Assembly: GCA_016928235.1 (NCBI GenBank)
Contig: JAFGLD010000110.1
Location: 1 to 37,002, forward strand
Direction of reading: 5' to 3'
DNA length: 37,002 bases
From: Anaerolineae bacterium
GTDB lineage: Bacteria; Chloroflexota; Anaerolineae; Aggregatilineales; UBA3940
In this document: positions 1 to 7,410 of the stretch, piece after piece
How the letters are laid out: each line of letters opens with the position of its first letter
Numbering within the stretch: the stretch's first letter is position 1
The notes under the pieces: generated by a model
What the model saw: only the letters and a program-made list of their open reading frames with translations
Told to the model about the DNA's origin: nothing
Database searches by the model: none
Program-made: the position numbers and the translations under genes

Positions 1-552
1 GCGCTCAAACAGCGCGGCAAGAAGACCGCTTACCGCATCTTCCGCCCGATGATGCTGGTCTTCTGGCTGGCGCTAGGCACGATGATGGTGATCGGGAGCG
101 CGTCGCAGATTGAGCGGGGCGAGACCCTGGCGGGCATCGGCGGCGCCGCGTTGGGGGTGGGGCTGATGCTGACCGGGCTGGCCCAGACACTCGACTGGGG
201 GTGGCTGCGGATCATCGGCGTGATCGTGCTGGCCACCGGCCCGATCCTCAGCGGGGTGGATTTTATCCGCGCAGGCAGCCATCTGAGCGGGATGATCGGC
301 ATTGCGCTGGGAGTGGGCATCCTGATCAGCGCGTTGGGCGGATGGCCCGGCGGGATCGGCCAGATGATGGTCGGCGCAGTGATCCTGGGCAGCGGCGTGA
401 TACTCCTGCTGACCACCCGCCCGCTCGATACGGCCACCATGGCTATCGGGGTGGTCATGTTGGCTCTCAGCCTGTGGGGAATCATCGGCGGGGCGATGAC
501 GCTGATCGGTGGGCTCAGGCGGCCTCGGCAGGCTGAATCGGCGATGTCTTGA
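1..552 (+). CDS. Membrane protein of unknown function, 5' end outside window
   Basis: The reading frame is open from the first base, so the gene begins upstream of the window. The first visible residues are basic (KQRGKK...) and precede the ATG at 49, which is therefore not necessarily the start. From about residue 17 the protein is almost entirely hydrophobic and Gly/Ile/Leu/Val-rich, in four to six consecutive membrane-spanning stretches, and it ends in a short basic tail (RRPRQ). This resembles the small multi-helix DUF-type membrane proteins with a cytoplasmic N-terminal domain, but I recognise no family signature. Function unknown. Confidence 0.7.
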   Translation, partial: ALKQRGKKTAYRIFRPMMLVFWLALGTMMVIGSASQIERGETLAGIGGAALGVGLMLTGLAQTLDWGWLRIIGVIVLATGPILSGVDFIRAGSHLSGMIGIALGVGILISALGGWPGGIGQMMVGAVILGSGVILLLTTRPLDTATMAIGVVMLALSLWGIIGGAMTLIGGLRRPRQAESAMS

Positions 553-948
553 CGCGGTAATGAACAGCGGCTGTCCATGGCCAGGAGCATAGACGCTCAT
601 CTTCCCCATCGAATGCCCCCAAGCGACCCTGACAACTCCGGCAATCACCCAGGCCAACAGCGGGACAAGCAGAGGATGATCGGAAGAGCACCGGAGGATC
701 ACCAGAGGATCACCCCCGCTCACCCGCCGGTATAAGACAGGGCCATCGAGGAGGGGTAGAAGCTTATGGTCAAGCCATGGCCATTGAGCCTTTATCTCTG
801 ATGTGACAGGCATCCTCCGGCACGGCATCAATAACCCAGAGAAATATCCTCACTTGGGAGCCATTTGTGCCCATCTACAGCATCATTCATTGAGACACCA
901 TGCTTTCCCTGTGTTATCATTACCTGTACGATACAATAGTCGAAGACA
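553..948. other. Intergenic region, no gene seen
   Basis: About 400 bases lie between the membrane protein and the SbcD-like gene. A minus-strand frame runs through it but continues antisense through the upstream gene and looks like a shadow. Two copies of GAGGATCACC stand at 694-703 and 705-714. A TACAAT box at 932-937 could serve as a -10 element for the next gene, which would give a very short or absent leader. I see no matching -35 and no terminator. Confidence 0.4.
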
Positions 949-2226
949 ATGACATCTTCATCATCATCTGTTAATGGGAGTCATGCTATCTTGACCGAAC
1001 CAATCCGCCTTCTTCACTTTTCCGACGTTCATATTGGCATGGAAAACTACGGCAGGACCGACCCATCGACGGGGATCAGCAGCCGGGTGATGGATTTCCT
1101 GCGCAGCCTGAACACAATCATCGAGTTTGCCGAGCAAAACGAGGCCGATCTGGCCATCTTTTCGGGCGACGCATTCAAATCGAGCTCCCCCAACCCAACC
1201 TACCAGCGCGAATTTGCCCGCCGTATCAAGAGGCTGGCCAAGGTATGTCCGGTTGTTCTGCTGGTCGGCAACCACGATATCCCGGCCATGGCCCAGAAGG
1301 CTTCCAGCATCGAGATCTTCCATACGCTGGCTGTAGACAACGTCATCGTTGGGCGCGCTGACGAGATCCACCGGATCGAAACAAGGCGCGGCCCGGCTCA
1401 AGTCGCGACTGTCCCCTACCCGGTGCGCCAGCGGCTGTTGTCAAGCATCTCAACTGCCGGTATGAGTCTGGGACACGTCGATGCGCTGTTGAGTGAGCAG
1501 GTCGACGAATTGATCCGCAACCTGGCCAACCGGGTCGATGACACAATTCCGGCCGTGCTGGCTGCTCACCTGACCGTGCAAGGCGCGCGTCTCGGCTCCG
1601 AGCGCGGGATCATGTTGGGGCGCGACGTCTCGGTCTTGCTCAGCACACTGGCCGATCCCATCTGGGACTATGTGGCATTGGGCCATATCCACTATCACCA
1701 GGATATGAACTTTGGACAGTATCCGCCGGTGGTCTACAGCGGCAGCATTGAGCGGGTCGACTTCGGCGAGGAGGGCGACGCAAAGGGATTCGTATGGGCG
1801 GAATTGGCCAGGGGAAAGACAACCTTCCAGTTCATCGAGCTGGAAGCACGGCCATTCATCACGATCCGGGTAGATGTACGCAAACATCGCGATCCTACCA
1901 AAGCTGTGCTCAAGGAGATCGCCAAGCATGACGTCACTGGGGCTGTGGTTCGGGTTATCATTACAACAACCCCGGAGAATGATCCGCACATCCGCCAGAA
2001 GGATATCGAGGCTGCGTTGGGAAATGCAGGCTTCGTTGCCGCCATCCAGCGCGACATCGACTATCCTGTCAGAGCCCGACTGGGCGTCGAGCGACCGGAG
2101 GAGTTATCCCCATTGGAGCTACTAGATCTGTATCTGGTCAAGAAAGGTACTGCCTCTGATCGCATCGAGCTACTAAAGGAATATGCCGAGAGAATCATGG
2201 AAGAGGAAACTTCTCCAGGATGTTAG
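949..2226 (+). CDS. sbcD: SbcD/Mre11-like DNA repair nuclease (metallophosphoesterase)
   Basis: Calcineurin-like phosphoesterase of the SbcD/Mre11 type, expected to be a Mn-dependent nuclease that processes DNA ends and hairpins. Visible metal-site motifs in order: DVH (residues 26-28), GD (73-74), GNHD (107-110), H207 in AAHLTVQG, and GHIH (245-248). The SGSIERVDFGEE segment after the core is typical of SbcD proteins. About 150 C-terminal residues form the capping region. At 425 aa the length fits the family. The ATG at 949 has no clear Shine-Dalgarno sequence and a possible -10 lies only 11 nt upstream, so a leaderless mRNA is possible. The usual partner SbcC/Rad50 is not next door; a lipoprotein follows instead. 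Confidence 0.85.
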   Translation: MTSSSSSVNGSHAILTEPIRLLHFSDVHIGMENYGRTDPSTGISSRVMDFLRSLNTIIEFAEQNEADLAIFSGDAFKSSSPNPTYQREFARRIKRLAKVCPVVLLVGNHDIPAMAQKASSIEIFHTLAVDNVIVGRADEIHRIETRRGPAQVATVPYPVRQRLLSSISTAGMSLGHVDALLSEQVDELIRNLANRVDDTIPAVLAAHLTVQGARLGSERGIMLGRDVSVLLSTLADPIWDYVALGHIHYHQDMNFGQYPPVVYSGSIERVDFGEEGDAKGFVWAELARGKTTFQFIELEARPFITIRVDVRKHRDPTKAVLKEIAKHDVTGAVVRVIITTTPENDPHIRQKDIEAALGNAGFVAAIQRDIDYPVRARLGVERPEELSPLELLDLYLVKKGTASDRIELLKEYAERIMEEETSPGC

Positions 2227-2417
2227 GGATAGTCATATCTTCTCTCTGCGGAACGATGTCTCTATCGCGACGTTTTTACGCATAAAAAGGTACACCTCTA
2301 CCCTTATTTGTTGAGAAGATGCGGATAGTCCATGATCTCACACCCGGCTTTCGGCGAAGAATGCGGGATGATTCACGAGTCTGTGATACGAAACCGAGCT
2401 ATTTGAGGAGATCTCCG

Positions 2418-3395
2418 GTGAGCGTTTTGTCTCGTTCAAACATCATGATCATTGCCGGGTTGTTGAGCATCATCCTGGTGTTCTTCTCCGGCTGTGCCAC
2501 GCAAGATGCACAGACTGACGCGCCGATTGTCACCGCGACATTCGTCATCTCTTCACCAACGCCGAGCAAGATTCCACCGACACCCAGCCCGACCAAATAC
2601 CCTACCGCAACAAAGACAGCCACCAGAACGCCCAGGCCTTCGGCCACCCCTACGCCTACAGCTACCAAGACGAGCACAGCATCACCCCAAGCTGATACCT
2701 CCACGGACAAACCATCTCAAACACCCGGTGAGGCATCGACCCGGCAGCCCACGATCACGCAGAATGCCGCTCCTACACAGATCGAAGAAGGACGCTCGCC
2801 GATTCTGACAATGGGAGCATGTAATACCGATGATCGTGGTTACCGGTGGGGGCCGGCCAACGTTGCCACTCGTGGCGGCTTCGAATCGAAGGTACTGCTC
2901 ATGACCGAATGGGCGCCGCCGGAGTGCCGTCCAGATGAGACTCATCCTGAGTATCCACCACGGGCTCTGACTGTAGCCGAATGCGCCATCTACTATTATA
3001 AACCCGTCAGCCTGGTGCTTTTCCCCAACCGGCCTTTCAACAGCAACGCTTACTACGATGATGTCGCCGGGCTCATCTATCATGTCCAGAGCTACGAAGA
3101 TGAGATCGGAATATCCCGATCCAAGAAGATCGTCATCGGGCCTGTCTCCTATGAAGGGGGTGTCATCGGCTCACCCAACACAGTCACTGCGCTGGGAGCC
3201 GGTGTGGTAGACCTGCCGGATATCATCCAGAAGACAAAAGACACCACTGGTTTTATCGCTATTTCGGATAACGTCCACCTGGTCCCAAGTGCCTACTTCT
3301 TTGGTATTGTCAACACCGTTGTAGAAAAAGCGATCAAGGGGCCTGGTGGTGTCTACACCATCGAGATCTCGGAGATCCCGCCCTACGAGCCATAA
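2418..3395 (+). CDS. Lipoprotein with Thr/Pro-rich linker and unknown C-terminal domain
   Basis: Start chosen at the GTG at 2418, because GAGGAG ends 7 nt upstream and translation there gives a short hydrophobic signal sequence ending in the lipobox FSGC. An upstream frame extension to 2319 would bury the signal peptide. After the cysteine come about 75 residues rich in Thr, Pro, Ser and Lys (TPSPTKYPTATKTA and similar), a flexible wall-spanning linker common in Chloroflexota lipoproteins. The remaining 200 or so residues form a folded domain with several Tyr-rich strands (YYYKP, NAYYDDVAGLIYHV) that I do not recognise. Predicted to be anchored outside the cytoplasmic membrane. Separated from the SbcD-like gene by 190 nt, so an independent unit is plausible. 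Confidence 0.8.
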   Translation: MSVLSRSNIMIIAGLLSIILVFFSGCATQDAQTDAPIVTATFVISSPTPSKIPPTPSPTKYPTATKTATRTPRPSATPTPTATKTSTASPQADTSTDKPSQTPGEASTRQPTITQNAAPTQIEEGRSPILTMGACNTDDRGYRWGPANVATRGGFESKVLLMTEWAPPECRPDETHPEYPPRALTVAECAIYYYKPVSLVLFPNRPFNSNAYYDDVAGLIYHVQSYEDEIGISRSKKIVIGPVSYEGGVIGSPNTVTALGAGVVDLPDIIQKTKDTTGFIAISDNVHLVPSAYFFGIVNTVVEKAIKGPGGVYTIEISEIPPYEP

Positions 3396-3415
3396 AACAG
3401 TGGGTGTGATTGATG

Positions 3416-4372
3416 CTAAACAGGAATAGCTTGCGGCTTCCGGATGCTATCACAGTTCTGCCGGAACCTTTTGATTACCCTATTGATGTCATCATAAGTG
3501 TCAGTCTCTTTCATCTCTTCCAAATACAGCACACGCTTGGCGACCTGGGCAAGTTGGAAGCACCAATAGACAGGCATCAAGGGATTGATCCACAACGTAC
3601 TGCCCCGCGTCCGGGATGTAGCGTGGTAATTGCCGTAATGACCGGCCAGCGCGGAGAGGATCGAGCTGGAAACGATGCTGATATGATGGGCCATACTCTC
3701 GAAGACTGCTTCCGTCGCTGCGCGGTACTTCTGGGCCTCCGGCATATCATCGACCAAAGAAAACATACCGAGATAACCCTGGCTCTGTATCAGCTCAGCC
3801 ACGGCTTCCAGGAAGTGAGCGTTACACACCCCGTGAAAATAATCCACTCCAAAACCAAGACAAAGCAGCAGCTTTCGATCAAGCTCAAGCTGGCTCACTG
3901 CCGTAATGCTCGCAATATCCTCGTGCGGCGTGCCAAGACCACTCTCGTCTCCTCGCATCAGGCTGTCAGTGCCGCCATCGACGAGGATGACCGTATCCAA
4001 TGCCAGACGTTCGATCAGTGTTTGGTAGCCGGCCAATAGCGGCTTGACTCCTGTGCGCTCGAAGCAGTATATAGTGACCTCTTCTCCTTGCTCCCGAAAC
4101 CACTGCGCCAGAAACATCTCAGGGAAGTAATGAGTGAACAGCGGGGTGTCGGCGGTCACCCTAAGCATTGATTCTGATAGTCTGTCCGCCCCAACAACAC
4201 CCGGCGGTGGCAGAAAAGAAAAGGAGAGATTAGCCAGATAAACGTTCTTTCCCTCAGCGCGCAGGCCAAAGTAGAGTGGCAGCCCACAGAAAATATCGTA
4301 TCCTCCACCCGCCCCGGCTAACAGAATGTTTTCGGCATCCCTGATTTCATCGAAAAAAGGTAAGGTCAACAT
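3416..4372 (-). CDS. DUF1152 family protein
   Basis: About 318 aa. The N-terminal segment ILLAGAGGGYDIFCGLPLYF is the hallmark of DUF1152, a family found in archaea and bacteria with a Rossmann-like Gly-rich loop and no established reaction. A second conserved stretch, VILVDGGTDSLMRGDE, supplies acidic residues probably near the ligand site. Start set at the ATG at 4372 (MLTLPFF) because GGGAG lies 8-9 nt upstream; the frame can be extended to a TTG at 4402 but with no ribosome site. Divergent from the cold-shock gene and convergent with the upstream lipoprotein, with only 20 nt between stops. A plus-strand frame covering the same bases is an antisense shadow. Confidence 0.8.
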   Translation of the reverse strand: MLTLPFFDEIRDAENILLAGAGGGYDIFCGLPLYFGLRAEGKNVYLANLSFSFLPPPGVVGADRLSESMLRVTADTPLFTHYFPEMFLAQWFREQGEEVTIYCFERTGVKPLLAGYQTLIERLALDTVILVDGGTDSLMRGDESGLGTPHEDIASITAVSQLELDRKLLLCLGFGVDYFHGVCNAHFLEAVAELIQSQGYLGMFSLVDDMPEAQKYRAATEAVFESMAHHISIVSSSILSALAGHYGNYHATSRTRGSTLWINPLMPVYWCFQLAQVAKRVLYLEEMKETDTYDDINRVIKRFRQNCDSIRKPQAIPV

Positions 4373-4565
4373 TTGGGCATCTCCCTCGCGCTGGTATGAC
4401 AACCGCCAACATCAGACTGCTGCCGAGTTGTATTGTATCTACTCATTTGGAATAGTGATACTGAGCTTGTCTCTCGCGCTTTGTACGACAGTCCGTAGTA
4501 CGGTTATTTGATCCCCCTACGAAATGTTGCGCAGCCCACCGATCTCCGGTAAACTCACCGCCGAG

Positions 4566-4689
4566 TAGAATGCAGGTGTAAGGCTTTTGGACAAAAAGGC
4601 ATGATCCAGCATTAGGCTGGATTCTTTTTTTGGGTCTTTACCCGTCTACATCTTTTTTCTTAAAAATGGGTAAAGGAGATTATTACCCC
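4566..4689 (+). promoter_or_regulatory. Cold-shock gene leader with competing RNA pairings
   Basis: TAGAAT at 4566-4571 is a possible -10 box (no good -35), giving a leader of roughly 110 nt. Within it is a terminator-shaped hairpin: ATCCAGC (4604-4610) with GCTGGAT (4616-4622), then seven T (4625-4631). Next come three mutually exclusive pairings: GGGT (4632-4635) with ACCC (4640-4643); CTTTACCC (4636-4643) with GGGTAAAG (4668-4675), which covers part of the AAAGGAG ribosome site; and GGGTAA (4668-4673) with TTACCC (4683-4688), which puts the ribosome site in a loop. CspA-type genes are known for structured leaders that refold with temperature. A palindrome CCGTAGTACGG lies upstream at 4493-4503. 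The pairings are read directly; the regulatory role is inferred. Confidence 0.5.
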
Positions 4690-4902
4690 ATGTCAGAACG
4701 TCTCATCGGAACGGTTAAATGGTTCAACGGCACAAAGGGCTATGGCTTTGCAACTCCTGACGATGGTAGCAGAGATGTCTTTTTGCACTACAGCGCCATC
4801 CAGGGTGACGGCTTCCGCAACCTCGACGAAGGAGATCGCATCGAATTCGGTGTCGAGAGTGGCGATAAGGGGCCTAAGGCTGTAGACATCATCAAGATAT
4901 AA
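4690..4902 (+). CDS. Cold-shock protein (CspA family)
   Basis: A 70-aa single cold-shock domain (OB fold) that binds single-stranded RNA and DNA and acts as an RNA chaperone. The RNP1-like KGYGFATPDDG and RNP2-like DVFLHYSAI motifs are both present, preceded by the family N-terminus GTVKWFNGTKG. The ATG at 4690 is chosen because it begins the domain and AAAGGAG lies 11 nt upstream; an in-frame upstream extension to 4630 would run through the leader hairpins. The gene is monocistronic, with a structured leader before it and a strong terminator directly after it. Confidence 0.95.
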   Translation: MSERLIGTVKWFNGTKGYGFATPDDGSRDVFLHYSAIQGDGFRNLDEGDRIEFGVESGDKGPKAVDIIKI

Positions 4903-4920
4903 CCAAATATACCAATTAGT

Positions 4921-4952
4921 AAAGAGGCTTGCATCACTGCAAGCCTCTTTTT
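4921..4952 (+). terminator. Rho-independent terminator of the cold-shock gene
   Basis: A perfect 13-bp stem (AAAGAGGCTTGCA, 4921-4933, with its complement 4938-4950) closes a TCAC loop and runs into T residues. It begins 18 nt after the cold-shock stop codon. Confidence 0.93.
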
Positions 4953-5183
4953 GTTTCTCAGGGTTGTTTTCTCATGTATCGTTGCCCAGATAAGTCTTTG
5001 CAGCGGACGATCGAGAAGTAAGCAAAAGGTAAAAAACAGGCAAGTGACACGACACACAATGCGAACCATTACCCATTATCTTTTATCCGTTTATCGTTTG
5101 CGACCGGGCGAAAACTTTTCCGGAAAACTACAACTTTCCGACAAGACAGATCGTACAAGAATTATCGATGCACGAGGAAGCGA

Positions 5184-5189
5184 TATAAT
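5184..5189 (+). promoter_or_regulatory. Possible -10 box upstream of the ArsA-type gene
   Basis: Perfect TATAAT at 5184-5189, about 42 nt before the ArsA-type start codon. The bases 17 nt upstream (ATTATC) are a poor -35 match. The rest of the 328-base gap from 4903 holds the cold-shock terminator and nothing else I can identify. Confidence 0.4.
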
Positions 5190-5230
5190 CAGGATAATAA
5201 ACCGATTTGTCTCAAACCTGAGGATATTTG

Positions 5231-6403
5231 ATGCGGATTATTGTTTACACAGGCAAAGGTGGTGTTGGTAAGACGAGCATTGCGGCAGCGACAGCTCTAC
5301 GTTGTGCCGATCTGGGATACCGGTCGCTGGTGGTCAGCACCGATACGGCGCACTCGCTGGGCGATTCGCTCCAGGCGGAGCTGGGCCCAGAGCCCATCGA
5401 CATTATCAAAAACTTGAGTGCCCAGGAAATCGATGTCCATTACTCGATCGAAAAGTATTGGGGCGATTTCCAGAAATTTATGCTCACCTTGTTTGCCCAA
5501 CGTGATATTGACGATGTTGTTGCCGAAGAGGTAACCATTTTACCGGGTCTGGAGGAAGGAGCCAGCCTGCTGTGGCTAAGCGAATATGCGATTAGCGGAA
5601 ACTACGACGTAGTCGTCATCGATGCAGCGCCGACCGCCGAGACTCTGCGGCTGCTCAGCCTGCCCGATGTAGCCCGCTGGTGGGTCGAGAAGCTGCTGCC
5701 GTTAGGCCGTACTGCTGCTCGCTTTCTCACGCCGGTCGCCCGCCCATTGGGAATGAAAACGCCGGACGTTGAAGCGATCAATGCCGTTGAGCGTCTCTTC
5801 GATACATTGGATGAGGTACGTGCCATGTTGAGCGACAACAGCGTTTCCTCGATGCGACTGGTGGTCAACGCCGAGCGGATGGTGATTAAAGAGACGCAGC
5901 GTACCTATACCTATTTGAATCTTTACGGCTATCCGGTTGATGCTGTCATCTGCAACCGGCTGCTGCCGGATAATGTGACCGATCCTTATTTCACGAGTTG
6001 GAAGGCATCCCAATCCAAACACCTGGACCTGATTCATGAATGCTTTGATCCACTGCCGCTGCTGACCGTCTCATTGTTCGATACAGAGATGGGGGGATTG
6101 GAGCTGCTGCGACGCATGGGTAAGGAGCTTTTCGAGGATCGCGATCCCACTGACCGGTGGTATGAGGGTGATATGCAAACGCTGGAATCTACCCACGATG
6201 GCGGATACCTGATGCGCATTCCACTCCCCCTGGCCGATAGAGCCAAACTTGATCTCTACCGGGCAACCGATGAGCTTACCCTCAGTGTTGGATCCTACCA
6301 TCGTAACATCGTCCTGCCGCGCGCATTGTGGCCGCTGGAGATCGAGGCGGCAAAGCTGCAAGATGGCGTGCTGGCAGTGAGCTTTGTGACCCGGAAAGAA
6401 TAG
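5231..6403 (+). CDS. ArsA/GET3-family ATPase with HSP20-like C-terminal domain
   Basis: Single-unit ArsA-type ATPase (390 aa). Residues 8-15 are the deviant Walker A GKGGVGKT, the A-loop DTAHSLGD is at 38-45, and the switch II segment DAAPTAETLRLL starts at 131. The last 70 or so residues (IPLPLADRAKLDLYRATDEL and onward) match the ArsA_HSP20 domain, a small alpha-crystallin-like fold found on bacterial ArsA homologues. There is no CxxC zinc motif like that of eukaryotic GET3 and no arsenic gene nearby, so arsenite export is unlikely; a role in protein targeting or as a chaperone-like ATPase is more plausible but unproven. Start at the ATG at 5231, with GAGG 7 nt upstream; a TTG one codon earlier is unnecessary. 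Confidence 0.88.
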   Translation: MRIIVYTGKGGVGKTSIAAATALRCADLGYRSLVVSTDTAHSLGDSLQAELGPEPIDIIKNLSAQEIDVHYSIEKYWGDFQKFMLTLFAQRDIDDVVAEEVTILPGLEEGASLLWLSEYAISGNYDVVVIDAAPTAETLRLLSLPDVARWWVEKLLPLGRTAARFLTPVARPLGMKTPDVEAINAVERLFDTLDEVRAMLSDNSVSSMRLVVNAERMVIKETQRTYTYLNLYGYPVDAVICNRLLPDNVTDPYFTSWKASQSKHLDLIHECFDPLPLLTVSLFDTEMGGLELLRRMGKELFEDRDPTDRWYEGDMQTLESTHDGGYLMRIPLPLADRAKLDLYRATDELTLSVGSYHRNIVLPRALWPLEIEAAKLQDGVLAVSFVTRKE

Positions 6404-6528
6404 GGTCATTTCATTGACTGGCAGTATTCCAGCAGGTAAGACAGAATCGGGCGATGAAGGATACACGGCTGGTATCGGCGTCGAAAAACTTACCAGACAG
6501 AGAGGCAGCGCGTTGCCCGGTTCCAACC

Positions 6529-6534
6529 TATAAT
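6529..6534 (+). promoter_or_regulatory. Possible -10 box for the LppX-like lipoprotein
   Basis: TATAAT at 6529-6534, 69 nt upstream of the lipoprotein start. No convincing -35 element at 16-18 nt spacing, so this rests on the -10 match alone. Confidence 0.35.
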
Positions 6535-6602
6535 AAAGATCCTTTGCCCTGAGATGAGCCGGCATACTGCTTACTCATCCCTACTGAAAAGAGAGCGATT
6601 CG

Positions 6603-7298
6603 ATGAAACGTTTTTTGTTTGCCGTCTTGATCATGGCTATGCTGGCCATGTCACTGGCATGTGGCACCACCGGGCCGACAGCTTCGGGCTTGCTGCGTGA
6701 TGCCGCCGACCAGCTCGCGGAAGCAGCAGACAACGAATTTAGCATCGAGCGTATTGGCCATACATACGGATTTGGTTTGGATACGGGCGACGACACAGCC
6801 GTCAATGTCACGAGCGCAACCGGGAAGTATGAGGCGCCAGACAAAGTGCAAATCCTCATGAACATTGAAATTGGCGGAGAGGCCATGACGATGGATATTT
6901 TGATGCTCGACGAATCCAGCTATTTGAAGATGCCACCCGTGATCAATGATTATGAGCCATTCGAAGTGGAAGAAGGAATGGGAGCATCTGATCTTTTTTC
7001 GGAGGAAAATGGCATTCCTTACCTCCTCAAACATAGACTTGACAACACCACTCTGGCTGAAGAAGAAGAGACACTCGACGGTACTACCTGTTACCACATT
7101 ACGGCCACAGGAGATGCCGGGGAACTCGCCGGTGTGATCGGGTTTGGCGGCTCGGAAGGATATGATGGAAATGTGGATATCTGGATCGTGAAGGATACTG
7201 GTAAGCTCTATCGTATCGCTGTTGAGGATCCAAACGGCGACGGTTGGATCATGACCCTTTTTGCCTACAACCAGGGCGTCGATATTCCTACACCCTAA
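6603..7298 (+). CDS. LppX/LprAFG-like lipoprotein
   Basis: A 231-aa secreted lipoprotein: basic start (MKRF), hydrophobic core, and a lipobox-like MSLAC with the modified cysteine at residue 20. The mature part opens with a helix (LLRDAADQLAEAADNEF) and continues with alternating beta strands (GKYEAPDKVQILMNIEIGG, TCYHITATGDAGEL, VDIWIVKDTGKLYRIAVED). This pattern is that of the LppX/LprF/LprG fold, a half-barrel that binds lipids or other hydrophobic ligands at the envelope. Family assignment is by overall pattern, not by a diagnostic motif. GAGAG precedes the ATG, a TATAAT lies upstream, and a hairpin follows the stop, so it is probably monocistronic. Confidence 0.75.
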   Translation: MKRFLFAVLIMAMLAMSLACGTTGPTASGLLRDAADQLAEAADNEFSIERIGHTYGFGLDTGDDTAVNVTSATGKYEAPDKVQILMNIEIGGEAMTMDILMLDESSYLKMPPVINDYEPFEVEEGMGASDLFSEENGIPYLLKHRLDNTTLAEEEETLDGTTCYHITATGDAGELAGVIGFGGSEGYDGNVDIWIVKDTGKLYRIAVEDPNGDGWIMTLFAYNQGVDIPTP

Positions 7299-7316
7299 AC
7301 ACTACAATTTCTTTCC

Positions 7317-7350
7317 GCCTGGCGGCTTCTGTTGAACCGCCAGGCCCCTT
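7317..7350 (+). terminator. Terminator-like hairpin after the LppX-like gene
   Basis: GCCTGGCGG (7317-7325) pairs perfectly with CCGCCAGGC (7337-7345). TTC and GAA extend the stem inward around a TGTT loop. Only a weak T-rich tail (CCCTTATTG) follows. Confidence 0.65.
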
Positions 7351-7410
7351 ATTGATCGAAGTTGTGGCAGATCTTCATCCATCCGGTTCCTTACATCCAG
7401 GACCACGATC

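Noticed and set aside
73..831. A 252-codon minus-strand frame over the first gene and the gap after it
   Set aside because: Low-complexity His/Pro/Asp-rich translation, no ribosome site, and most of it is opposite a credible membrane protein.
3410..4039. A 209-codon plus-strand frame antisense to the DUF1152 gene
   Set aside because: The minus strand carries the family signature, a ribosome site and a sensible start; the plus frame has none of these.
5231..6403. Arsenite efflux ATPase
   Set aside because: No ArsA metal-site cysteines and no arsB, arsC or arsR genes nearby.
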